Of a stretch of DNA of 50,774 bases, positions 6,154 to 16,417 are shown piece after piece. The stretch covers positions 1 to 50,774 of the forward strand of contig NZ_RDQF01000057.1 of NCBI RefSeq assembly GCF_004114425.1, written 5' to 3'. Position 1 is the first letter of the stretch. Every line of letters begins with the position of its first letter. Origin of the DNA: Bradyrhizobium vignae. GTDB taxonomy: Bacteria > Pseudomonadota > Alphaproteobacteria > Rhizobiales > Xanthobacteraceae. The notes beneath the pieces are model-generated. The model ran no database searches. It had not been told where the DNA came from and was given only the letters and a program-made list of their open reading frames with translations. Position numbers and translations under genes: made by a program.

Positions 6154-8558
6154 AATTCACCCTCTCCTGGCTGAAGGACCATCTCGACACCGACGAGCCG
6201 CTCGAAAAGCTCGCCGACAAGCTCACCATGATCGGGCTAGAGGTCGAGAACATCGAGGACAAGGCGAAGGCGCTCAAGCCCTTCACCATTGCGAGGGTGA
6301 TCTCGGCCGAGCAGCATCCGAATGCCGATCGGCTGCGGGTCTGCATGGTCGACACCGGTGACGGTGGCGCGCCGGTGCAAGTCGTGTGCGGCGCGCCGAA
6401 TGCGCGGGCCGGGCTCATCAGCGTGTTCTCGCCGCCCGGCACCTACATTCCCGGCAAGGACATCACGCTGGGCGTCGGCACCATTCGCGGCGTCGAGAGC
6501 CGCGGCATGCTGTGCTCGGCGGCTGAGCTCCAGATCTCGAATGACCATGAAGGCATCATGGAATTGCCGGCGGATGCACCGATCGGCGCGGCTTATGCCG
6601 AATGGGCCGGCCTCGGCGATCCCGTGGTCGAGATCAACCTGACGCCGAACCGGCAGGACTGCACCGGCGTGCACGGCATCGCGCGCGATCTTGCCGCCGC
6701 CGACATGGGCAAGTTCAAGGACCCGACGATCAAGCCGATCAAGGGCGAATTCCCGTGCCCGGTGAAGGTCACTGTCGAGGACGCAACGCTGTGTCCGGGC
6801 TTCGCACTGCGCCTCCTGCGCGGCGTCAAGAACGGGCCTTCGCCGGAATGGCTGCAGAAGCGGCTGACCGCGATCGGGCTGCGCCCGATCAACGCGCTGG
6901 TCGACATCACCAACTTCATGACCTTCGACCGCGCGCGGCCGCTGCACGTGTTCGACGCCAAGAAGGTGAAGGGCAATCTCGTCGTGCGCCGCGCACGCGA
7001 GGGCGAGAGCCTGCTCGCGCTCGACGGCCGCACCTACAATCTCGATCCCGCCATCTGCGTGATCGCGGACGAGCGCGGCGTCGAATCGCTCGCCGGCATC
7101 ATGGGCGGCGAAGCCTCGGGCTGCGACGAGACCACGACCGACGTGCTGATCGAATCGGCGCTGTGGAACGAGATCAATATTGCCCAGACCGGCCGCAAGC
7201 TCGGCATCAATTCGGATGCACGCTACCGCTTCGAGCGCGGCGTCGATCCGGCCTTCATGGTGCCGGGGCTGGAGCTCGCGACCAGGCTGGTGATGGAGAT
7301 GTGCGGCGGCACGCCGTCCGAGACTGTCGTGGTCGGCAAATCCTTCGCCGACGACCGCGTGATCGACTTCCCGGTCACGGAAGTGAAGCGCCTGTCCGGC
7401 ATCGAAGTGCCTCAGGTCGAGATGAAGCGTATCCTGACCCATCTCGGCTTCATGATGGCGGGCCCCGGCCCGGTGGTGAAGGTGGCAGTCCCCTCTTGGC
7501 GCTCCGACGTGCACGGCAAGGCCGACATCGTCGAGGAGATCGTGCGCATCTTCGGCGTCGACAAGGTGCCGATGACGCCGTTCGAGCGCGGCGAGGACGC
7601 GCGCAAATCCGTGCTGACGCCGCTCCAGCTGCGCACCCGCCGCGCGCGGCGCGCGCTGGCGAGCCGCGGCATGGTCGAGGCCGTGACCTGGTCGTTCATC
7701 GCCAAGCCTGCGGCAAAATTGTTCGGCGGCGGTCAGCGCGAGCTCGAAGTGGCCAATCCGATCGCCTCTGATCTCTCCGACATGCGTCCGACCTTGCTCG
7801 CGGGCCTGATCGCGGCCGCGCAGACCAATGCCGATCGCGGCTTCGGCGATGTCGCACTGTTCGAGGTCGGTCAGGTGTTCAAGGGTGATCGCCCGCAGGA
7901 CCAGTTCATGGCGGCGAGCGGCGTGCGCCGCGGCCTTGCTTCGTCCGAAGGTCTCGGACGGCACTGGACCGGCTCCGCCCAGGCTGACGTGTTCGACGCC
8001 AAGGCCGATGCGCTGGCGGTGCTGGCTGCGGCCGGCGCGCCGATGCAGGCGCTGCAGATCGTCGCCGGCGGTCCCGGCTGGCTGCATCCGGGCCGCTCCG
8101 GCACGATCCAGATCGGGCCGCAGAACGTGCTCGGCAGTTTCGGCGAGGTGCATCCCCGTGCGCTCGAGGCGCTCGGCGCCGACGGTCCGTTGATGGTGTT
8201 CGAGGTGATCCTCGACCGCATCCCGGAGGCGAAGAAGAAGCCGACCCGCGCCAAGCCGCTGATCGAGCTTTCGGCGTTCCAGCCTGTTACGCGCGACTTC
8301 GCCTTCATCGTTGAGCGCACGGTGAAGGCCGGCGACATCGTGCGTACGGCGCAGGGCGTCGACAAGAAGCTGATCACTGGCGTCAACGTCTTCGACGTCT
8401 ACGAGGGCAAGGGCATCGAAGACGGCAAGAAGTCTATCGCCATCGCGGTGACGATCCAGCCGCGTGAGAAGACCCTGACCGACCAGGAGATCGAGGCCGT
8501 CGGTGCCAAGATCGTGGCCGAGGTCACGAAGAAGACCGGTGGCACCTTGCGGGGATGA
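6150..8558 (+). CDS. pheT: Phenylalanine--tRNA ligase beta subunit
   Basis: An 802-residue protein starting with GTG at 6150 (MKFTLSWLKDHLDTDEP). The open frame runs back to 5763 inside pheS, but this start fits the family and overlaps the pheS stop. Domains in order are an EMAP/OB-fold tRNA-binding domain (about 40-150, with HPNADRLRVC), B3/B4 editing, B5, a catalytic-like domain, and a C-terminal ferredoxin-fold anticodon-binding domain (PVTRDFAFIVE onward). It forms the heterotetramer with PheS. Its stop overlaps the ATG of the TauE-like gene (ATGA). Confidence 0.97.
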   Translation: MKFTLSWLKDHLDTDEPLEKLADKLTMIGLEVENIEDKAKALKPFTIARVISAEQHPNADRLRVCMVDTGDGGAPVQVVCGAPNARAGLISVFSPPGTYIPGKDITLGVGTIRGVESRGMLCSAAELQISNDHEGIMELPADAPIGAAYAEWAGLGDPVVEINLTPNRQDCTGVHGIARDLAAADMGKFKDPTIKPIKGEFPCPVKVTVEDATLCPGFALRLLRGVKNGPSPEWLQKRLTAIGLRPINALVDITNFMTFDRARPLHVFDAKKVKGNLVVRRAREGESLLALDGRTYNLDPAICVIADERGVESLAGIMGGEASGCDETTTDVLIESALWNEINIAQTGRKLGINSDARYRFERGVDPAFMVPGLELATRLVMEMCGGTPSETVVVGKSFADDRVIDFPVTEVKRLSGIEVPQVEMKRILTHLGFMMAGPGPVVKVAVPSWRSDVHGKADIVEEIVRIFGVDKVPMTPFERGEDARKSVLTPLQLRTRRARRALASRGMVEAVTWSFIAKPAAKLFGGGQRELEVANPIASDLSDMRPTLLAGLIAAAQTNADRGFGDVALFEVGQVFKGDRPQDQFMAASGVRRGLASSEGLGRHWTGSAQADVFDAKADALAVLAAAGAPMQALQIVAGGPGWLHPGRSGTIQIGPQNVLGSFGEVHPRALEALGADGPLMVFEVILDRIPEAKKKPTRAKPLIELSAFQPVTRDFAFIVERTVKAGDIVRTAQGVDKKLITGVNVFDVYEGKGIEDGKKSIAIAVTIQPREKTLTDQEIEAVGAKIVAEVTKKTGGTLRG

Positions 8559-9325
8559 GTCTCGCCGGCTTTCTCCCGCAGGACGTCAGCCTCACCATTG
8601 CGATGGCGCTCTGCGCCGTCGCTTTCGTTTCGGGCACCGCCCGCGGCTTTTCCGGCTTCGGCTCGGCGCTGATTTTCATGCCGCTGGCGAGCAGCATCGC
8701 GGCGCCGCGGCTCGTTGCCGCCTTGCTGCTCGTCATCGATTTCGTCGCGGCAGCGCCGCTGCTGCCTGACGCATGGCGCAAGGCGGACCGCAAGGCCACC
8801 GCCGTGATCGTGCTGGGTGCCCTGATCGGCGTGCCCGCCGGCACATACTTTCTCAGCGTGCTCGAGCCCGTCACCACGCGCTGGATCATCTCCTGCTTCG
8901 TCGCAGCGCTGTTGCTTCTGCTGCTGTCGGGCTGGCGCTATCGCGGCAAGGACCACACCTGGCTCTCGGTCGGCATCGGCAGCCTCTCCGGCTTCTGCAG
9001 CGGCCTCGCGCAGACCGGCGGCCCGCCGATCGTCGGCTACTGGCTCGGCCGTCCGATCGCCCCGATCGTCGCGCGCGCCAACATCGTACTGTTCTTCGGC
9101 GCGTCCGATTTCTTCTCGATGGTCAGCTATGCGACAACGGGTTTGATCAGTCGCGAATCGCTGGTGCTCTCGCTGATCGTCGGCCCCGTCTACGCGCTCG
9201 GGGTCGCGTTCGGTGCTTCGCTGTTCGGGCGCGCGAACGAAAAGGTGTTTCGCGGCATTTGTTACGGGCTGATCGCGCTGGCGGTGATTGCGGGGCTGCC
9301 AGCGCTGGACGGGGTGTTGCGCTGA
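8555..9325 (+). CDS. TauE/SafE family membrane transporter
   Basis: A 256-residue very hydrophobic protein with about seven or eight predicted membrane segments. It has a GFSGFGSALIFMPL motif in the first third and a repeated GFCSGLAQTGGPPIVGYWL motif in the second half, typical of the internal duplication in the TauE/SafE anion exporter family (PF01925). Members move sulfite, sulfoacetate or other small organosulfur anions; the substrate here is not inferable. Its ATG overlaps the pheT stop by four bases, so it is probably expressed with pheST, though its function seems unrelated. Confidence 0.88.
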   Translation: MSLAGFLPQDVSLTIAMALCAVAFVSGTARGFSGFGSALIFMPLASSIAAPRLVAALLLVIDFVAAAPLLPDAWRKADRKATAVIVLGALIGVPAGTYFLSVLEPVTTRWIISCFVAALLLLLLSGWRYRGKDHTWLSVGIGSLSGFCSGLAQTGGPPIVGYWLGRPIAPIVARANIVLFFGASDFFSMVSYATTGLISRESLVLSLIVGPVYALGVAFGASLFGRANEKVFRGICYGLIALAVIAGLPALDGVLR

Positions 9326-9383
9326 AATCTCAACCGCGCGCTTGTCCGGGACGACGGCGCAGTTTGTTGCAACTTGGTTGCCC

Positions 9384-10772
9384 CTACTGCCGCGGCACGC
9401 GCCGCTTCTTCGTCGACTGCGTCGGCACGTCGGCCGGCTCGTCCCTGAGCGCGCCGATCTTGCGCAAGGCTGCATCCGCAGCACGCTCGCCACTTTCCCA
9501 GGCACCGTCGACAGTGCCCCACAGCGTCTCGTGCGTGGCTTCGCCGGCGAGGAACATGTTGCCGATCGGCTCGGCCAAGGTTTTCCGCGAGAGCTGACCG
9601 CCCGGCGAAGCCGCCGACATCGCGCCCAGCACGAAGGGCGAGGCATTCCAGCGCGTGGCGCTGGTCTTCTGCACGGCGGCGGCGGCCTCGCTGCCGAACA
9701 GCTTTGTGATCCACTCCTTGGCGAAAGCGACCATGGCCTTCTCGCCCTGCTCGGTGAGATCGCGGCCGAACGAGCCGCCGACATCGATCGAGCACAGCGA
9801 GGAGCCGCCGATATTCGCGTACATCAGTGCCGTGCGCATCGAATCGCTCTGCTCGATCAGGATGTCGTCGCGCGACAGGCCGAGCGGATTGCCCGGCAAT
9901 TGCAGCACGATCCGATCGTAGCTTCCTAGGCTGAGCTTGGATGCCGCGTCCAACGTCCGCTTGGGGATATCGGGTGCGAACTTGATCGCTCCCGATGTCA
10001 GCACATTGGTCGAGACCGTGACGATGGCGGCGCGCGCGGCGATCTTGCCGGCTTGCGTCTCCACGCTGACGTCGCGGTTGCTCCAGGCGATGCGGCTCGC
10101 CGGCGTCGACAGCGCCACCGGCGCCTGCTCGGCAAGCTTGGTGATCAGCGTGCCGAGGCCCTGGCGGCAGGCGATCGCCGCGTTGCGGTCCTGCGCGCGC
10201 CCCTTGTCGATCGCGGACAGCTCCTTCAGGTCCTTGCCGGCGAAGCCCGCGCCCAGCATGAACTCGGCCGCGCCGGCCCAATCGCCGAGATCCTTGGGCA
10301 GCACGGACGCGCAGGATGTATCCAGCTTGCCGCGCGCGGCCTCGTCGATGGCGCGGTTGGCGCGCACCAGCGCCGCCAGGAACTGCTCCGTCTCGCCCGC
10401 GCGCGCATTGCGGCGGCCGATGCGCATCTTCTGGCCCGATGGCGCCGGCAGCACGTCGAGCCCGACGCTGCGCGCCAGCCGGATCATGGGGTTCGTGTCG
10501 GGATTGTGCATCCAGCGCGCGCCGCGGTCGAACGGCGTGTCGAACGTCGTACTATCCGTGATGCAGCGGCCGCCGACTTGCGATGCCGCTTCCACCACGA
10601 CGACCTTGCGGCCCATCGCGATGATGCGCCGCGCCGCGGCAATTCCCGCAGCTCCCGCACCGATCACGACGATGTCGACCTCACGTGGCAGGGGTGCGGC
10701 GGTTGCGCGCAGCACCGGCATCGCCGCAAAAGCCGCCGACGCCGAAAGGAAACCGCGGCGCGTGATTGTCAT
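9384..10772 (-). CDS. Tat-exported flavin monoamine oxidase family protein
   Basis: A 462-residue FAD-dependent amine oxidase. The start is set at MTITRRGFLSASAAFAA, a clear twin-arginine signal; the longer reading upstream is GC-rich noise. The FAD dinucleotide-binding motif GAGAAG is at 38-43, followed by the VVVVEA and GGRC elements. The C-terminal FAD segment reads FLAGEATHETLWGTVDGA. Such enzymes oxidise amines or amino acids to imines with release of peroxide. The Tat signal implies that it folds with FAD in the cytoplasm and works in the periplasm. The substrate is unknown. It is convergent with the TauE-like gene. Confidence 0.85.
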   Translation of the reverse strand: MTITRRGFLSASAAFAAMPVLRATAAPLPREVDIVVIGAGAAGIAAARRIIAMGRKVVVVEAASQVGGRCITDSTTFDTPFDRGARWMHNPDTNPMIRLARSVGLDVLPAPSGQKMRIGRRNARAGETEQFLAALVRANRAIDEAARGKLDTSCASVLPKDLGDWAGAAEFMLGAGFAGKDLKELSAIDKGRAQDRNAAIACRQGLGTLITKLAEQAPVALSTPASRIAWSNRDVSVETQAGKIAARAAIVTVSTNVLTSGAIKFAPDIPKRTLDAASKLSLGSYDRIVLQLPGNPLGLSRDDILIEQSDSMRTALMYANIGGSSLCSIDVGGSFGRDLTEQGEKAMVAFAKEWITKLFGSEAAAAVQKTSATRWNASPFVLGAMSAASPGGQLSRKTLAEPIGNMFLAGEATHETLWGTVDGAWESGERAADAALRKIGALRDEPADVPTQSTKKRRVPRQ

Positions 10773-10963
10773 GTCATGGTTTCCGGGGACTTGCGGCGAA
10801 CGGGAACAGCCCGCGAACCTTGCCGTATCTGATGTTGCGCAGCAACCATCATGGTGAATCAATCCGCTTGATCTCGCAGAGTGATGAACCGAATTGCAAC
10901 ACGTTTCGACCATGATAGAGAAGGGAAAAAGACGGCCGGAGAAGGTCGTGGGGGGAGTTCGAC

Positions 10964-11836
10964 ATGGGGACGGTCCTGGATTCAGTCGGCAAGCTGATTG
11001 CCGCGTACCTCTCAAAGGAGGTGCCGGGCTATGAGCCGTTCACGCCGAGCGACCCGGAGCATCTGCGCGGCGTCATCGAGCCCGGCGACGTGCTGCTCGT
11101 CGAAGGCAACAACCGGATCTCCGGCATCATCAAATATCTGACGCAGTCGACCTGGTCGCATGCCGCGCTCTATGTCGGCCCGATCGAGGGGGCGGAGGAG
11201 CCCAACGGCGAGCCGCATGTGCTGATCGAAGCCAATATCGGCGAAGGCGTCACCTCCGCACCGCTGTCGAAATATTTCCCCTATCACACCCGCATCTGCC
11301 GCCCGGTCGGGCTGTCCCATGAGGACCGCACCACGGTCTGCCGCTATGCGATCAACCGCATCGGCTTCGGCTACGATACCAAGAACATCATTGATCTCAT
11401 GCGTTACCTGTTCCCGCTGCCGATACCGCAGCGTTGGCGTCGGCGCATGATCGCGATCGGCTCGGGCGATCCGACCAAGATCATCTGCTCGGCGCTGATC
11501 GCGCAGGCCTTCGACGCCGTGCGCTATCCGATCCTGCCGAAGATCACCAAAGCAGGCAGCCGCGCCGCCCGTCGCGAGATCCTGCACATCCGCGATTCCT
11601 CGCTCTACATGCCCCGCGACTTCGACATCTCGCCCTATTTCGAAGTCGTCAAACCCACCATCGTGCACGGGTTCGACTACACCGCCCTGCACTGGGCCGA
11701 CAAGCAGAAGCCGCTCGAGGAGGTGGCGGGCACTTTCAGTGTGTTTCCAGAAACGCTCCGTGCGCCGCCGCTCGTTCCTGAGGCGATTGACGAAGAGGCG
11801 TCGGCTGAGATTTCGGCTGAAGAAGTGAACGCATAG
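10964..11836 (+). CDS. YiiX-like permuted NlpC/P60 (papain-fold) protein
   Basis: A 290-residue protein with a strong GGGGGGAG Shine-Dalgarno before the ATG. It has the signature of the YiiX/YebB-type permuted NlpC/P60 fold: GDVLLVEGNNR (41-51), the conserved histidine in STWSHAALYVG (His66), an acidic IEANIGEGV (Glu89 region), and the candidate nucleophile Cys175 in KIICSALIAQAF. The family includes amidases or acyltransferases acting on peptide or lipid amides. No signal peptide is evident. The C-terminal 40 residues are acidic and probably disordered. The substrate is unknown. Confidence 0.75.
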   Translation: MGTVLDSVGKLIAAYLSKEVPGYEPFTPSDPEHLRGVIEPGDVLLVEGNNRISGIIKYLTQSTWSHAALYVGPIEGAEEPNGEPHVLIEANIGEGVTSAPLSKYFPYHTRICRPVGLSHEDRTTVCRYAINRIGFGYDTKNIIDLMRYLFPLPIPQRWRRRMIAIGSGDPTKIICSALIAQAFDAVRYPILPKITKAGSRAARREILHIRDSSLYMPRDFDISPYFEVVKPTIVHGFDYTALHWADKQKPLEEVAGTFSVFPETLRAPPLVPEAIDEEASAEISAEEVNA

Positions 11837-11936
11837 CCCGCGGAGATCACCGCCGCGTTCTCCGAGCGTTTCGTGCTGCTGTGCGAGCTCGCGATCTACC
11901 GCGCGCGCGAGCGGGGGATCGCGGCGTAGCCCCACC

Positions 11937-12063
11937 GTCGTCCCGGCGCAGGCCGGGACCCATACCGCGTGATCCATCGAGTACGGGCGATAGCGGTATC
12001 GAACAGCCAGTCTTCGCCAAAACCCTCCCTGGGGTTATGGGTCCCGGCCTGCGCCGGGACGAC
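11937..12063. repeat. MITE-like element with perfect 28-bp inverted ends (family C)
   Basis: The left arm 11937-11964 and right arm 12036-12063 are perfect reverse complements over 28 bases, beginning GTCGTCCCGGCGCAGG and separated by 71 bases. A diverged relative with a 9-bp hairpin (GTCCCGGCG / CGCCGGGAC) lies at 39967-39986. No transposase is encoded. Confidence 0.7.
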
Positions 12064-12096
12064 AGCTGGGGTGTAGCGCGATGATCTCGCCTCTTC

Positions 12097-12189
12097 ACCG
12101 TCATTGCGAGCGCAGCGAAGCAAACCCAGACTGTTACCGTGGCGGCAGTCTGGATTTGCTTCGTCGCAAGAGCTCCTCGCAATGACGGT
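12097..12189. repeat. Nested inverted repeat element (family D)
   Basis: Outer arms ACCGTCATTGCGAG (12097-12110) and CTCGCAATGACGGT (12176-12189) are perfect 14-bp inverted repeats. Nested inner arms pair CAGACTG with CAGTCTG and flanking GAAGCAAA-like with TTTGCTTC sequences. It ends just before the csoR stop codon and may act as a transcript end for csoR. Confidence 0.65.
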
Positions 12190-12203
12190 GGAGAGAGCGC
12201 GCG

Positions 12204-12479
12204 CTATCGCTCCGCCCGTCCGATCACCGCCATCAGCTCCGCGATCTTCTCGCGCTGATCGGCCTTGTCGCCGCTCGCGATGGCGTGCTCGACGCAATGG
12301 GCGACATGGTCCTTCAGGATCTCTTCCTCGACCCGGCGCAGCGCGGCACGCACCGCCGAGATCTGCGTGACGATGTCGATGCAGTAGCGGTCTTCCTCTA
12401 CCATTTTCGAGAGGCCACGAACCTGGCCCTCGATCCGGCCGAGACGTTTTCCGACAGATGTCTTGATGTCCTTGCGCAT
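12204..12479 (-). CDS. csoR: Copper-sensing CsoR-family repressor
   Basis: A 91-residue all-helical DUF156 protein (MRKDIKTSVGKRLGRIEGQV). The metal ligands are Cys33, His58 and Cys62. Their spacing (25 and 4) matches the Cys-His-Cys copper(I) site of Mycobacterium CsoR, and the N-terminal histidine of nickel-sensing RcnR is absent. It should release DNA on binding Cu(I). It diverges from the copper ATPase gene, and a palindrome in the gap is the likely operator, so it probably represses both genes. Confidence 0.9.
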   Translation of the reverse strand: MRKDIKTSVGKRLGRIEGQVRGLSKMVEEDRYCIDIVTQISAVRAALRRVEEEILKDHVAHCVEHAIASGDKADQREKIAELMAVIGRAER

Positions 12480-12487
12480 GGGCTCTA

Positions 12488-12506
12488 TATACCCCTACAG
12501 GGTATA
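12488..12506. promoter_or_regulatory. CsoR-type operator palindrome
   Basis: TATACCC (12488-12494), a five-base spacer CTACA, and GGGTATA (12500-12506) form a perfect inverted repeat. CsoR sites typically have TACCC and GGGTA half-sites around a short GC-rich centre. It lies nine bases upstream of the csoR start and about 47 bases before the copA start, overlapping the presumed divergent promoters. Confidence 0.75.
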
Positions 12507-12553
12507 GGTTGCAAGCCCACGGACGAGCCCGCGTAAAAGGCCGGAGCATGGCA

Positions 12554-15004
<2,451 letters not shown>

Positions 15005-15061
15005 GGGTCGCAAAATCCGTGTAAAACGGGTCCATTCGGCGAGATGCGCGGAGGGGACCTG

Positions 15062-15508
15062 ATGCAGCGGATTACGATCACGATCGAGGACGACCTCCTG
15101 GCGGAGATCGATGCCGCGGCGGAAGCGCGCGGCTATCAGAACCGCTCCGAGATCATCCGCGACCTCGCGCGCGCCGGGCTTCAGCAATCCACCGAGGACA
15201 CCGCCCAGACCGGCCAATGCGTCGCGGGCCTCGTCTATGTCTACGACCACGCCGCGCGCGATCTATCAAAGCGGCTGGTGCAGGAATTCCACGGCCACCA
15301 TGATCTCGCACTGGCAACGCTGCACGTCCACCTCGACGACAACAATTGCATGGAGATGACGGCGCTGCGCGGCGCGGCCTCCGAGGTGAGGCATTTCGCC
15401 GACCACATCATCGCCGAACGCGGCGTGCGCTACGGCCGCGTGGTGATGATCCCGACCGGGGAAGGGAAGCAGGCGAGGGCGCGCAAGCACGGACATCGGC
15501 ATGGGTAG
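15062..15508 (+). CDS. nikR: Nickel-responsive regulator NikR
   Basis: A 148-residue ribbon-helix-helix regulator with a C-terminal ACT-like nickel domain. The start MQRITITIEDDLL follows a GAGGGG Shine-Dalgarno. The RHH domain covers 1-45. The four nickel ligands of E. coli NikR map to His77, His88, His90 and Cys96 (HVHLDDNNC) with identical spacing, so it should bind Ni(II) with high affinity. It lies 57 bases after copA in the same direction and may be cotranscribed with it. No nickel transporter or nickel enzyme gene is nearby, so its targets are elsewhere or include copA. Confidence 0.93.
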   Translation: MQRITITIEDDLLAEIDAAAEARGYQNRSEIIRDLARAGLQQSTEDTAQTGQCVAGLVYVYDHAARDLSKRLVQEFHGHHDLALATLHVHLDDNNCMEMTALRGAASEVRHFADHIIAERGVRYGRVVMIPTGEGKQARARKHGHRHG

Positions 15509-15522
15509 ACAGTAGCTCTCGT

Positions 15523-15592
15523 GCCCCGGACGCGGCGCAGCGCTCCTTCAGCGGAGCGCCGCATCCGGGACACGAGACCGTCAAGCCGCTGG
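15523..15592. repeat. Short dispersed palindromic repeat after nikR
   Basis: A CCCCGGACGCGGCGCAGCGC block and the inverted GCATCCGGGACACGAGA block frame AGCGCTCCTTCAGCGGAGCG, giving a stem-loop. A similar GTCCCGGACAAGCGCAGCG motif occurs at 39847-39865. It may end the copA-nikR transcript. Confidence 0.45.
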
Positions 15593-15670
15593 CCACAGCA
15601 GGCCAGCCTCCCTTGCCGAAATCGCCCTGCATGTCTACCTCTCGCGGGTCGTCTCGTGAAAGGGTGCCCC

Positions 15671-16411
15671 ATGCTTGATGCCGCCATCAAGGCGCTGTCG
15701 CAAATGATCTCGCCGCCGATGCGCTCGATCCTGTGGCGATCGATCGGGCTGGCGCTGGTGCTGATCACCGTGCTGGCGATCGGCTTGCAGCGGCTGCTCA
15801 GCTGGTTTGCAACCTCCGGCGAGGTGTGGCTGGAAGGCCTGCTTGGACCGGGCTGGCATTCATCGCTCGAAATCCTGTCCTGGATCGTCTCGATCGCGGC
15901 GGGCCTCGGTGTCGTGTTCGGCGGCATTTTCCTGATGCCTGCGATCACCTCACTGGTGGCGAGCCTGTTCGTCGACGACGTCGCCAACATCGTCGAGCGC
16001 GAGCATTATCCGGCCGAACGACCCGGCACGGCGCTGCCGTTCACCCAGGCGATGTTCGAGGGCATCAAGACCGCGCTACTGACCATCGTGGTTTATCTCG
16101 CCGCGCTGCCGCTGGTGCTGTTCGCCGGCGCCGGTTTCCTGATCTTCTTCCTCGCCGCCGCCTGGCTGCTCGGCCGCGAATATTTCGAGCTCGCCGCGAT
16201 GCGCTTCCGCCCACCGGAGGGAGCCAAGGCGATGCGGCGCGACAATGCCGCGACCATCTTCACCGCCGGCCTGTTCATCGCCGCCTTCGTCTCGATCCCG
16301 ATCGTCAACCTGGCGACGCCGATCTTCGGCATGGCCTTCATGGTCCACATGCACAAGCGCCTGTCAGGCCCGCGGCCCGAGCTGATCGAGCCGGCGCGGC
16401 AGGCGCGGTAA
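15671..16411 (+). CDS. EI24/CysZ-like integral membrane protein
   Basis: A 246-residue membrane protein starting MLDAAIKALSQMISPPMRS. The frame is open further upstream but runs through repeat DNA. It shows about four hydrophobic spans (near 22-45, 75-100, 135-170, 195-225). The SPPMRSILWRSI start and LPLVLFAGAGFLIFF-like region fit the EI24 domain family, which includes the sulfate transporter CysZ. No sulfur genes adjoin it, so a sulfate role is only a guess. It is convergent with the efflux gene, with a six-base gap. Confidence 0.75.
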   Translation: MLDAAIKALSQMISPPMRSILWRSIGLALVLITVLAIGLQRLLSWFATSGEVWLEGLLGPGWHSSLEILSWIVSIAAGLGVVFGGIFLMPAITSLVASLFVDDVANIVEREHYPAERPGTALPFTQAMFEGIKTALLTIVVYLAALPLVLFAGAGFLIFFLAAAWLLGREYFELAAMRFRPPEGAKAMRRDNAATIFTAGLFIAAFVSIPIVNLATPIFGMAFMVHMHKRLSGPRPELIEPARQAR

Positions 16412-16417
16412 CCCGGC

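Larger units (their letters stand above)
11837..12203. other. Intergenic stretch made of two mobile-type palindromic repeats
   Basis: These 367 bases hold no credible gene. They are mostly filled by the inverted-repeat elements at 11937-12063 and 12097-12189. Short ORFs here are translations of the repeats. Confidence 0.6.

Noticed and set aside
6237..8153. A 638-codon frame antisense to pheT
   Set aside because: It is a shadow of pheT codon bias, rich in Arg, His and Ala with no domain pattern.
8399..9784. A 461-codon minus-strand frame across pheT, tauE and the oxidase end
   Set aside because: It spans three better-supported genes and has no recognisable domain.
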